Shown here piece by piece: positions 10,696 through 19,073 of a DNA stretch of 64,000 nt (its first letter is position 1; each line of letters starts with the position of its first letter). Origin of the DNA: PSRJ01 sp963825305 (lineage in GTDB: Bacteria; Acidobacteriota; Terriglobia; Bryobacterales; Bryobacteraceae); contig CAWGTA010000013.1 in NCBI GenBank assembly GCA_963825305.1, positions 487,953 to 551,952 of the forward strand. The letters run 5' to 3'. The notes under the pieces were generated by a model. It searched no databases, was not told the origin of the DNA, and saw nothing but the letters and a program-made list of their open reading frames with translations. The position numbers and the translations under genes were made by a program.

Positions 10696-10704
10696 AACGA
10701 CATA
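10681..10704 (-). promoter_or_regulatory. probable PadR operator over the padR start codon
   Basis: Two overlapping dyads: ATGTCG-N5-CGACAT at 10687-10703, and a perfect 14-bp palindrome TGCGACATGTCGCA at 10681-10694. Both overlap ATG 10695. PadR proteins commonly bind ATGT-N(8-10)-ACAT dyads at their own promoter, so autoregulation is inferred. Confidence 0.6.
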
Positions 10705-10775
10705 TTAGGGCGGCTGGCGGGGCTTGTCAAGGCTTTTGCGAATATCATCAAAGATTGGTTCGGAAAGGCCGCGGA

Positions 10776-11564
10776 ATGAGCATGCCGGATCTCGAAGGCA
10801 AAGCATGGATCGTGACAGGCTCCACTGGAATCGGCGCAGCGTCGGCCCGCATGGCGGTGGCTGCCGGAGCCCGGCTCCTGGTGGCAACCGCCGATGAGCA
10901 GTCTGGCTGGGAGCTGGCCGCGGAAATCGGCGCCGAGTGCTGGGTGGGCGACCTGGTGCGCCCGGCGTCGGCGGAGTCCGTGGTGTCGCAATGCCTGTCC
11001 AAATTTGGCCGCGTGGATGCGCTGTTCAACGCCGCGGGGCTGAGCGGCCGCCGCTTCGGAGACGGTCCGGTGGATGAGTGCACCGACGAAGGATGGGATA
11101 TCACCCTGGCGCAAAACCTGCGGACCACGTTCTTGATGTGCCGCGCGGCGGTGGGCCGGATGTTGCAGCAGGCGCCTGGGCCGAGCGGAATTCGCGGTGC
11201 GATCCTGAACATGGGAAGCGTGCTGAGCGAGTCGCCCGAGCCGCGCCATTTCGCCACCCACGCTTACGCGGCTGCCAAGGGCGGAGTGGTGGCCCTGAGC
11301 CGTTCCATGGCGGCTTACTACGCACCGCACAAAATACGTGTTAATGTGATTGCGCCGGGATTGGTGCGCACGCCGTTGAGCGAGCGCTCCGAAGCCGACC
11401 CGGAATTGAACCAATTCCTGAAAAACAAACAACCACTTGCGGAAGGCCTGATCGACGCCCGCGAAGTGGCGCGCGCGGCTCTCTTCCTGCTTAGCGACGA
11501 GGCGCGGGCGATCAGCGGCGACCTGCTGCGGCTCGACGCCGGCTGGAGTATGACCGGAGTTTGA
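10776..11564 (+). CDS. short-chain dehydrogenase/reductase (SDR)
   Basis: NAD(P)-dependent oxidoreductase of the classical SDR family, 262 residues. Seen: dinucleotide motif TGSTGIGAASA near the N-terminus, NAAG, the catalytic Ser region LNMGS, the YxxxK pair in YAAAKGG, and the C-terminal SGDLLRLDAGW. ATG 10776 is chosen over the upstream TTG because GGAAAGG lies about 8 nt before it. It is followed after 13 bp by a ROK sugar kinase, so a sugar or polyol substrate is plausible but not shown. Confidence 0.88.
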   Translation: MSMPDLEGKAWIVTGSTGIGAASARMAVAAGARLLVATADEQSGWELAAEIGAECWVGDLVRPASAESVVSQCLSKFGRVDALFNAAGLSGRRFGDGPVDECTDEGWDITLAQNLRTTFLMCRAAVGRMLQQAPGPSGIRGAILNMGSVLSESPEPRHFATHAYAAAKGGVVALSRSMAAYYAPHKIRVNVIAPGLVRTPLSERSEADPELNQFLKNKQPLAEGLIDAREVARAALFLLSDEARAISGDLLRLDAGWSMTGV

Positions 11565-11577
11565 GGAGAACCCTTCG

Positions 11578-12522
11578 ATGGTGGTTTTGGGAATCGATAT
11601 CGGGGGATCACAAATCAAGGCGGGTATGGTGGACGAGGGAGGCGCCATATTGGCTTCGCGCACCATTCCCACCCCGGCCGATCTGGATACGTTCCTGCTG
11701 TCCCTTCACGAATCCGTGAAATGGCTTCTAGACGCCACGGTTCTGCCCGCCGGCGTAGGCGTGGGCTGCAAGGGGACCATCAATCCGGACAGCACGGAGG
11801 TGGAGAGCCTGCTGGGCGGATTGCATTACTTGCAGGGCCTGCGGCTGAGCGAGCTGGTAGGATTGCCGAGCGACGTGCCGGTATTTGCCGACAACGACGC
11901 ACGGGTGGCGCTGGCCGGGGAAATGGTGTGGGGGGCGGCGCGCGGGCATGAAAACGTGCTGATGCTGACCTTGGGACTGGGCGTGGGCGGCGCGGTGCTG
12001 GCCAATGGACAATTGCTCCGCGGCCACTCCGGCGTGGCGGGGAATCTGGGACATCTCACGGTGGAGCCCGATGGTGCTCCTTGCGTGTGCGGCAACCGCG
12101 GGTGCCTGGAAACGGTTTTTTCCGCGCGCGCCATCGAGGGCGAAGCCTCGGCGGCCGTGCACCGCGGCTGTTCCTCGGTGCTCACGCGCCTCTTTCGCGA
12201 ACAGCCGCATCTGGTGACGTGCCGCACCATTTTCCAGGCGGCCAGCGAAGGCGACGAACTCGCGCAGACCATCGTCTCCAAAGCGATCAACAGACTGGGT
12301 GCCGCCCTGGCCGGCTTGTTGCACGTGTTCGACCCGGAGCTGGTCATCCTGGGCGGACACGTGGCCGATGCCGGAGCCGAGCTGATGGTTCCTTTACAGG
12401 AGGAAATCTGGGAGCGTTCGCGAGGGTTGCTGGGGCGCGATGTGCCGCTGGTGGAACAGCAAGTGGCGGATAAGTCCGGAATTGTAGGCGCAGCCGGACT
12501 GGTGATGTCGCCGCGCGTGTAA
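11578..12522 (+). CDS. ROK-family sugar kinase (glucokinase-like)
   Basis: Phosphorylates a hexose using ATP; no DNA-binding N-terminus, so an enzyme and not a ROK repressor. The 314-residue protein shows GIDIGGSQIKAG (phosphate loop), ADNDARVA, LGLGVGGAV, GNLGHLTVEPDG and the zinc site CVCGNRGCLE. The family's catalytic Asp is within DNDA. Co-directional with the SDR 13 bp upstream. Substrate specificity (glucose, N-acetylglucosamine or other) cannot be read from these motifs. Confidence 0.88.
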   Translation: MVVLGIDIGGSQIKAGMVDEGGAILASRTIPTPADLDTFLLSLHESVKWLLDATVLPAGVGVGCKGTINPDSTEVESLLGGLHYLQGLRLSELVGLPSDVPVFADNDARVALAGEMVWGAARGHENVLMLTLGLGVGGAVLANGQLLRGHSGVAGNLGHLTVEPDGAPCVCGNRGCLETVFSARAIEGEASAAVHRGCSSVLTRLFREQPHLVTCRTIFQAASEGDELAQTIVSKAINRLGAALAGLLHVFDPELVILGGHVADAGAELMVPLQEEIWERSRGLLGRDVPLVEQQVADKSGIVGAAGLVMSPRV

Positions 12523-12541
12523 GCTTCGCTATCCTTGACCC

Positions 12542-13345
12542 ATGACAATTCGGCCCATTGGACAGACTGCTCTGCTTGCCATGGCCGGCATGCTGCATGC
12601 GCAGACACCCACGACGCCAATCTCCTACGTCGCTTCCGTTAAACCGAACAACTCCGCGGAGCCTCGCGGGTTTACCGAGTATTACCCAGGAGGCCGTTTG
12701 AGCGCTACCGCCGTTACGGTGCGCAGTCTGCTCCGCACGGCGTACCGAATCCAGGACTATCAGCTGGTGGGAGCGCCGGCCTGGTTTTCTACGAAACGCT
12801 ACGATATCGCAGCCAAGGTAGACGATAATCCACCGCCGCTGCCAGTCTTCCTTCGAATGCTGCTGGCAGACAAATTTCAGCTTGCGGTCCGCAACGAGAC
12901 GCGCGAGCTGCCCCGCTTCGCGCTGGTGCTGGCACGGGGTGACGGGAAGCTGGGGCCGCAGTTGCAGAAATCCGATTTCGACTGTGAAGCTTACGCTGCA
13001 ACCCCTCACGCCCTACCCGAACCCGGACGGACGCCGACCTGCAGCACGAGAATTAACATGGGTGCATTATCTGGCAAAGCCATCCCGTTGGCGCAGTTGG
13101 CAACCAGTCTGGCTCCGTTTGTCAATCGATTCGTTTTCGATAAGACGGGGCTGCCAGGACGCTATGACGTGGAGCTTACTTGGATGCCGGAGCAGGCTGC
13201 TTCGCCCGTTGCTGTGCCTGGCGACCCCGGGCCACCCTCCATTTTCACGGCGCTTCCGGAGCAGCTCGGCTTGAAATTGGTTACTGAGAAGGGGCCTGTC
13301 GATGTGCTGGTGGTGGATCGGGCGGAAGAGCCTAGACCGGAGTGA
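12542..13345 (+). CDS. TIGR03435-family exported protein
   Basis: Paralogous family greatly expanded in Solibacter-type acidobacteria; function unknown. The 267-residue protein has a signal peptide ending near LHAQT and the family hallmarks: YVASVKPN, GGRLSATAVTVRSLLRTAY, LVGAPAW, RYDIAAK, LADKFQLAVRNETRELPRFA, FDKTGLPGRYDVELTW and the C-terminal LPEQLGLKLVTEKGPVDVLV. TATCCT at 12530-12535 ends 6 nt before the ATG and there is no Shine-Dalgarno, so a leaderless mRNA is possible. Confidence 0.9.
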   Translation: MTIRPIGQTALLAMAGMLHAQTPTTPISYVASVKPNNSAEPRGFTEYYPGGRLSATAVTVRSLLRTAYRIQDYQLVGAPAWFSTKRYDIAAKVDDNPPPLPVFLRMLLADKFQLAVRNETRELPRFALVLARGDGKLGPQLQKSDFDCEAYAATPHALPEPGRTPTCSTRINMGALSGKAIPLAQLATSLAPFVNRFVFDKTGLPGRYDVELTWMPEQAASPVAVPGDPGPPSIFTALPEQLGLKLVTEKGPVDVLVVDRAEEPRPE

Positions 13346-13430
13346 ACGGCGCGGTGCAGCCGATTGCGTTGAGGGGCGCCCTTCCGCTATGATGCAACCA
13401 CAGATAGGCTCGTCGAAGGAGGCCTGGACT

Positions 13431-14768
13431 ATGCGTACGCTACAAGTGGTGCTCGCGGGTTGTGTGCTGGGGATTACGGCTTTAGCTGCTTCCAGCGATT
13501 CCGTAACCTTTAACAAGGATGTTCTGCCGATTCTCCAGAAGAATTGCCAGGGTTGCCATCGGCCGGGAGAAGTGGCGCCCATGTCGCTGCTCACCTACAA
13601 CGACGCGCGTCCGTGGGCCAAGGCCATGAAGGTGGCGGTCGCCACCAAGAAGATGCCGCCATGGTTCGCCGAGGTCGGGCACTTTGCGAATGATCGCAGG
13701 CTCAGCGACGCGGAAATCAACACGCTGGTAGCCTGGGCCGACAAGGGCGCACCGGAAGGCGACGCCAAGGACAAGCCCGCGCCGATCAGTTTTCCGGAGG
13801 GATGGCAAATCAAGCCGGACATGATCATCGAAATGCCCAAGGATTTCCAGGTCGCGGCCACCGGCACCATCAACTACCAGAACATCCTGGTCAAGGCGAA
13901 TTTTCCCGAAGACACCTGGGTGATCGCGGCCGAGATGCGCGCGGGCAATGCGAAAGTGGTGCACCACATGCGGGCCATCGTCCGCCCGCCTTCATCGACC
14001 TGGCTGGCGAACGCCATTCCGGGCGTGGCATACGAAGAGGGTTCCGCGGAGATGGGCGGCGCCAAGCAGGGGACCGATCTGCTGGGTAAATATAACCCCG
14101 GATTGGGAGCGCAGCGCTTCGACGTGGACGGTGCGGCGAAGTTCGTTCCGAAGGGATCGGACATCGTCTTCAATATCCACTACACGTCGATCGGCACACC
14201 GCAAACCGATCGGTCGAAGGTCGGACTGGTGTTTGCGAAGTCTCCTCCCAAGAACCGCTACTGGATGTCGCCGGGCACTCCCGCAGCTTTCAACCTGGCC
14301 ATTCCGGCGGGTGACAACAATGCCGAGGTGGTGAGCGAAGTCACTGTGGGTGTGGACGGCGCGAAACTGGTCTATATCCAGCCGCACCTGCACCTGCGCG
14401 GCAAAGATTACGAGCTGCGTGTGACCTATCCCACCGGCGAATCTGAAGTGGTGTTCAAGGGCGTTTGGAATTTCGACTGGCAGGTCGGATACCAACTCGC
14501 CAAGCCGCTGTCCATACCCAAGGGCACGAAGCTCCTGGCGGTCGTGCATTATGACAACTCCTTGAACAATAAGTTCAATCCAGACCCGACCAAAACGATT
14601 TGGTGGGGCGATCAGAATTGGGACGAGATGCAGTCCGGGTTCCTGGGACTGGTCTTTGACGTGAACACCGACGCGAACAAAGTTTTCATTGCGTCCGGTC
14701 CCAGCCTTTTGCCGCGCGGCACGTCCGGGCCGACTCTGGCTTCTATGGAAGCGGCCGGCAAGAAGTAA
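13431..14768 (+). CDS. exported cytochrome / copper monooxygenase-like protein
   Basis: 445 residues from ATG 13431, which has AGGAGG 7 nt upstream. A signal peptide (1-20) is followed by a cytochrome-c-like N-terminus with a CQGCH haem motif (39-43) and a PPW segment. The C-terminal two thirds resembles the copper type-II ascorbate-dependent monooxygenase fold, with VVHHMRAIV, NIHYTSIGT and PHLHLRGKDY supplying candidate copper histidines. The fusion suggests a periplasmic redox enzyme; its substrate is unknown. The ADOP permease starts 26 bp later. Confidence 0.82.
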   Translation: MRTLQVVLAGCVLGITALAASSDSVTFNKDVLPILQKNCQGCHRPGEVAPMSLLTYNDARPWAKAMKVAVATKKMPPWFAEVGHFANDRRLSDAEINTLVAWADKGAPEGDAKDKPAPISFPEGWQIKPDMIIEMPKDFQVAATGTINYQNILVKANFPEDTWVIAAEMRAGNAKVVHHMRAIVRPPSSTWLANAIPGVAYEEGSAEMGGAKQGTDLLGKYNPGLGAQRFDVDGAAKFVPKGSDIVFNIHYTSIGTPQTDRSKVGLVFAKSPPKNRYWMSPGTPAAFNLAIPAGDNNAEVVSEVTVGVDGAKLVYIQPHLHLRGKDYELRVTYPTGESEVVFKGVWNFDWQVGYQLAKPLSIPKGTKLLAVVHYDNSLNNKFNPDPTKTIWWGDQNWDEMQSGFLGLVFDVNTDANKVFIASGPSLLPRGTSGPTLASMEAAGKK

Positions 14769-14794
14769 CTTAACGCGGCGGGGCGGTGCCCGCT

Positions 14795-17260
14795 ATGTGG
14801 CAGTGGAAACCTGACACATGCAAGGATGCCTATGCTACGTGGCGCTACGCGTGGCGCACGTGCCGCAGGGCGCCCGGGTTCACTGCCACCGTGATCCTTA
14901 CGTTAGCGCTGGGCATCGGCGCTAACACTGCGGTCTTCAGCATTCTCGACGCCGTACTTCTGCGGCCGTTGCCTTATCGCGACCCGAGCCAATTAGTATC
15001 GGTCTTGGATCGCGAGATCCGTTCCGGCGGACGAGCGATTTTCTTCGACCTCTATAGCGACTACGAGAACTGGAAGAAGAATAGCCGTACGTTCCAGGGT
15101 TTTGCCGCAGTCACATGGGCCGGCGGTCTGGGCAAGGTCATGAAAGGCCGCGGCCCCGCGCGAACCGTGACTGCGATGCCGGTGAGCGCGGACTTTTTCT
15201 CCACCCTGGGAGTCCCCGCCGCCCTGGGACGGACCTTCGAGGACGCAGACTTCGCACACGGCTGCGGTGTAGTGCTGTCCCACAAGTTCTGGCAGAGCAC
15301 CCTCGGGGGACAGAGCAACGCAATCGGCCAGCCCCTGCGGCTCGACGATCAAGCATGCACGATTCTGGGCGTCATGCCGCCAGGTTTTGCTTCTTATCCA
15401 AATCCGCCCTCTTTGCTTTGGGTCTTGATGGACCCGCCGAAGCGACCCGATCGACTCGGCGTCTTCGTCATCGGCCGCCTTAAGCCCGGCGTATCCTTGG
15501 CCGGCGCACAGGCTGAGCTGATTGCGCTGCATCGCCAACTCCATCCGCACGACCGCTGGGGTGCTGTCATGGAGCCGGCCATTTATGAGCTTCAGTCGGA
15601 GTTCACCTGGCTCACCGGCCGCAACTTAAAGATCAGCCTGCTGATGTTGTTTGCCGCGGTTACACTGGTGCTTTGGATCTGTTGCGTGAATGTGGCGAAC
15701 TTGCTGCTCAGCCGCTCGCTCGTGCGGCAGCGGGAGATGGCCATCCGCGCAGCGCTGGGCTCCGGCCGCGCTCGCATGCTGCGCCAACTGATGACCGAGA
15801 GCCTGCTGCTGTCGTTGATCGCAACGGTTCTGGGTGCGGCCATCGCCTCTGGCGCGGTCGACTATTTCCGCAGGGCAAATCCCATCGAGCTTCCTCCATC
15901 AACCGTTGTCGAGGTGAATGCTCAGGTGCTAGCCTTTACGGTTTTCCTGAGTATCGCGACCGCCCTGCTGTTCGGTCTCGTACCGGCATGGAAGGCGTCG
16001 CGGATCGATCTTATCGGCGCACTCAAGGCCGGTGCCCGCACATCATCGCCGGACGCCCGCCGCCATCGACTCGGGAAGGCGCTCATCGTGGTCGAAGTGG
16101 CTCTCACGATCATGCTATTGGCCGGGGCCGGGCTGCTGATTCGCAGCGTGGAGAATTTCGCGTCCGCGCCTCTCGGCTTTTCCGCTGATGGCCTTATGAG
16201 CGCCAGCCTGCAATTACCCCCAACCTCCTACGCGAAGGGCGAACAGCGAGTTCGATTCTATGGCCAGGCCTTTTCCCAACTCCGCGCAGAGCCGCGGCTG
16301 CAGGGCCTGGCACTCTCTACGACATTTCCGACTCAGGGAACCGGCCCCGTCAGCGTATTGACGGTAGAAGGCCGGCCGGATCCACCGCCCAACCGCGTCC
16401 TGGATGTCGGTCAACAGACCATCAGTCCCGATTACTTTCGAGTGATGCGGATACCACTCAAAGAGGGACGCTACTTCGACGAACAGGATCGCGAGCAAAC
16501 CGAGCCGGTGGCCATCGTTAACCAGGCGCTAGTCGCGAAATACTTCTCGACCGAAGATCCTATCGGAAAGCACATTCGGGAATTCGAGGGTCCTGACAGC
16601 CAGAAACCGTGGCTAAGGATCGTAGGAGTGGTGGCCGACGAAAAGCGCACTACCGTCACGGAGGAGATGAGCTGGACCGATTCGCCCGTGGTCTACCATG
16701 CGTGGGACCAGAATCCACCACTTGCCGCTACACTGATCGTGCGCGCGGCGGCCGGCGAGAAGACGCTCGGCGGTGCAGTTCAACGAACGGTTGCGGCCCT
16801 CGACTCCGACGTCTCCGTGGGTAGCGTGGAATCCGTTCCTCATAGCCTTTCGAAGACACTGGCCTATCCGCGGTTCCGCGCCATGGTGCTGGCGGCGTTC
16901 GCTGGTCTTGCCTTGCTGCTTGCTCTGGTCGGGCTATATGGCGTGCTCTCGCATCTGGTAACCCACCGCACGCACGAGATCGGTGTTCGCATGGCGCTGG
17001 GCGCGCAAAGAGGCGAGGTTCTCGGAATGATCGTCGGGGATGGCGTACGCTGGATCGGTGCGGGGATTCTGCTTGGCCTCGCCGCCGCGTGGGCCCTGGG
17101 CCGCTATCTCGGCGCGCTGCTCTACGGAATCAGCGCCGCTGATCCGCTACTGCTCGCATCGATATCGTTCGGAATGATTCTCGCGGCACTGGCTGCCATG
17201 TACGTACCGGCGCGTCGCGCGGCGACGGTCGATCCCCTGGTGGCTCTCCGCTACGAATAG
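14795..17260 (+). CDS. ADOP-type duplicated FtsX/MacB permease
   Basis: Acidobacterial duplicated orphan permease: two MacB-core/FtsX modules in one chain without its own ATPase. The 821-residue protein has TM1 and the typical RRAPGFTATVILTLALGIGAN, a periplasmic MacB-PCD, FtsX helices with NVANLLLSRSLVRQREMAIR, a second periplasmic domain (NQALVAKYF, IVGVV), and final FtsX helices with THEIGVRMALGAQRGEVL. ATG 14795 is chosen; a GTG 9 bp upstream is equally possible. Partners and cargo are unknown; no ATPase gene is nearby. Confidence 0.9.
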   Translation: MWQWKPDTCKDAYATWRYAWRTCRRAPGFTATVILTLALGIGANTAVFSILDAVLLRPLPYRDPSQLVSVLDREIRSGGRAIFFDLYSDYENWKKNSRTFQGFAAVTWAGGLGKVMKGRGPARTVTAMPVSADFFSTLGVPAALGRTFEDADFAHGCGVVLSHKFWQSTLGGQSNAIGQPLRLDDQACTILGVMPPGFASYPNPPSLLWVLMDPPKRPDRLGVFVIGRLKPGVSLAGAQAELIALHRQLHPHDRWGAVMEPAIYELQSEFTWLTGRNLKISLLMLFAAVTLVLWICCVNVANLLLSRSLVRQREMAIRAALGSGRARMLRQLMTESLLLSLIATVLGAAIASGAVDYFRRANPIELPPSTVVEVNAQVLAFTVFLSIATALLFGLVPAWKASRIDLIGALKAGARTSSPDARRHRLGKALIVVEVALTIMLLAGAGLLIRSVENFASAPLGFSADGLMSASLQLPPTSYAKGEQRVRFYGQAFSQLRAEPRLQGLALSTTFPTQGTGPVSVLTVEGRPDPPPNRVLDVGQQTISPDYFRVMRIPLKEGRYFDEQDREQTEPVAIVNQALVAKYFSTEDPIGKHIREFEGPDSQKPWLRIVGVVADEKRTTVTEEMSWTDSPVVYHAWDQNPPLAATLIVRAAAGEKTLGGAVQRTVAALDSDVSVGSVESVPHSLSKTLAYPRFRAMVLAAFAGLALLLALVGLYGVLSHLVTHRTHEIGVRMALGAQRGEVLGMIVGDGVRWIGAGILLGLAAAWALGRYLGALLYGISAADPLLLASISFGMILAALAAMYVPARRAATVDPLVALRYE

Positions 17261-17291
17261 GTTACAGCCGCAACTGGCATACAATTGACCT

Positions 17292-17807
17292 ATGCTTTTG
17301 AAACCCACGTCCATGATGACCATCGCTTTTTTGGCAGCGGCCGCAGTGCCGGCATTTGCGCAGGTCGATATCAAAGCAACTTATGCGAAGCACCTGAAGA
17401 CGTCGCTCGACTTCACGCTCAAAGTGGCGGATCAGATGCCGGAAGCGTCTTACGATTTTAAACTCACGCCTCCGCAGATGAGCTTTGCCCAGCAGATCGT
17501 CCATTTGTCGCAGGAGATGGACGGATTTACGGCGCTACTAGCCGGTGAAAAGCCGAATGGGGCGAAGCCGGCGACGATGAACAAGAAAGATGTAATGGCG
17601 TTTGTGCAGCAGTCTTTCGATCATGCAATCGCGCGAGTATCCAAACTGACACCCGAACAGATTTCGAAATCCTACAATACCGGAGACGGGTCGATGAGCG
17701 GGTTGGAAGTGCTGATGTTCGCGCTCGATCACACCACACACCATCGCGCGTCGGCCGAAATGTATCTGCGCGCCAAGGGCATTAAGCCGACCGAGTACGA
17801 ATTTTAG
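17292..17807 (+). CDS. exported DinB-like protein
   Basis: 171 residues with an N-terminal signal peptide (cut near AFAQ-V), then a four-helix DinB/YfiT-like bundle. The usual metal triad fits His71 (IVHLSQ), His147 and His151 (LDHTTHHRASAEMYLRAKG). Cytoplasmic relatives include thiol-transferases; the exported form is common in Acidobacteria and its reaction is unknown. TACAAT (17280-17285) ends 6 nt before the ATG, a possible leaderless start. Confidence 0.85.
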   Translation: MLLKPTSMMTIAFLAAAAVPAFAQVDIKATYAKHLKTSLDFTLKVADQMPEASYDFKLTPPQMSFAQQIVHLSQEMDGFTALLAGEKPNGAKPATMNKKDVMAFVQQSFDHAIARVSKLTPEQISKSYNTGDGSMSGLEVLMFALDHTTHHRASAEMYLRAKGIKPTEYEF

Positions 17808-17860
17808 GAGAACCGACGTACGCACGTAGCACAGGCCTCCCGGCCTGTGTCAGGTTCTCC
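17807..17860. terminator. nested hairpin between DinB-like and hydrolase genes
   Basis: Inner stem CACAGGCC (17830-17837) / GGCCTGTG (17842-17849) with a TCCC loop, enclosed by GGAGAACC (17807-17814) / GGTTCTCC (17853-17860). No T-run follows, so it may be a REP-type element or an RNA-protecting hairpin instead of a terminator. Confidence 0.5.
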
Positions 17861-17878
17861 CGCAACATGGAGGAAAGC

Positions 17879-18931
17879 ATGAGGAACTCACTCGCCGCCC
17901 TGGCTGTCGTCGCTATGACGGCGGCAGCACAAACTAACAAACCGCTGATGATCGCCAGCCAGGGCGCCTTCTTTGTCGGCGGCGAGACCAAGCGCTCCAG
18001 TACACCGCCTGCCGGGCCGCCGGGGGCCAACGGCGCTCCCGCGACGCCCGAAGACATCACCGTCAACCAGATGTACGTGCAGTATCAGGTGCCGGTGAAC
18101 GGCAATCAGCACGTTCCGGTGGTCATGGTACACGGATGCTGCCTTAGCAGCATGACCTGGGAGACTACTCCCGATGGGCGCATGGGCTGGAGCGAATACT
18201 TCGTGCGCAAGAATCGCCCGGTCTATCTGGCGGACCAGGCTTCGCGCGCCCGCTCGGGTTTCGACGCCACCATCATCAACGCCGTGAAGCAGGGCGCCGC
18301 GCCACCCAGCCAGCTTCCCAACGTGCTGATGGCGGGACACCAGACTTCCTGGGCCGTGTTCCGCTTCGGGCCCACCTTCGGAACGCCATTTCCCGACGGG
18401 CAATTCCCGGTTCAGTCGGCCGACGAGCTTTACAAGCAAATGATTCCCGACTTTAACTCGGTGCTGCCATCGCCTAATCCCACGTGGAAGAACATGGCGG
18501 CTCTGGCGGTGCAGCTACACGGGGCCGTACTGATGGGCCATTCGGAATCCGGCTTCTTTCCGGAGGAGGCGGCCATGATCGACCCGGCCGGTGTGCGGGG
18601 GATCATCTCCATCGAGATGGGATGCACCACCACGTTGAAGCCCGAGCAACTTTCCACCCTCGCCAAGATTCCGATCCTGGTCATGTTCGGCGATCACCTG
18701 GGGGACGTCCAGGGGCGCATGGGCGCCGTATGGCCGGCGAACTTCGATAGCTGTCAGAAGTTCGTGCAACAGGTCACGGCGGCGGGCGGCGATGCCGAAA
18801 TGATGTCTCTCCCCAAGCTCGGCATCAAGGGTAACAGCCATATGCTGATGCAGGACAAAAACAACCTGCAGCTCGCCGACCTGATTCTCACGTGGATCGA
18901 CCAACACGTTGAGGCGAAGAAGAAGCACTAA
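17879..18931 (+). CDS. exported alpha/beta hydrolase
   Basis: Esterase- or lipase-like hydrolase. From ATG 17879 (GGAGG 5 nt upstream; an earlier ATG at 17867 lacks a site) the protein has a signal peptide and about 350 residues. Seen: oxyanion-region VVMVHGCCLS, the nucleophile elbow GHSESG (near residue 222), a candidate acid in LVMFGDHLG, and the late His in GNSHMLMQDKNN. A Pro/Gly/Ala-rich linker follows the signal. Substrate unknown. Confidence 0.85.
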   Translation: MRNSLAALAVVAMTAAAQTNKPLMIASQGAFFVGGETKRSSTPPAGPPGANGAPATPEDITVNQMYVQYQVPVNGNQHVPVVMVHGCCLSSMTWETTPDGRMGWSEYFVRKNRPVYLADQASRARSGFDATIINAVKQGAAPPSQLPNVLMAGHQTSWAVFRFGPTFGTPFPDGQFPVQSADELYKQMIPDFNSVLPSPNPTWKNMAALAVQLHGAVLMGHSESGFFPEEAAMIDPAGVRGIISIEMGCTTTLKPEQLSTLAKIPILVMFGDHLGDVQGRMGAVWPANFDSCQKFVQQVTAAGGDAEMMSLPKLGIKGNSHMLMQDKNNLQLADLILTWIDQHVEAKKKH

Positions 18932-18937
18932 GTCGTA

Positions 18938-19029
18938 GTTATCAGTTATCAGTTATCAGTAAACAGCAAAAACCGGAGTGGCATCTCGCTGAACTGAGAA
19001 CTGACCACTGAAAACTGAAAACTGATCGC
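18938..19029. repeat. short stuttering repeat with partial inverted symmetry
   Basis: The left half (18938-18961) is GTTATCA units repeated about three times; the right half (18991-19028) is ACTGA-type units such as CTGAAAACTGAAAACTGAT. The halves are partly complementary, so the transcript could fold back. It occupies the gap before the serine hydrolase. Similar AACTGAAAACTG stutters are known as dispersed elements in some bacteria. Confidence 0.6.
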
Positions 19030-19073
19030 TGAATTGATATGATGTCCGGCAAGCGCTCGGGAGGCGCGTCTCC

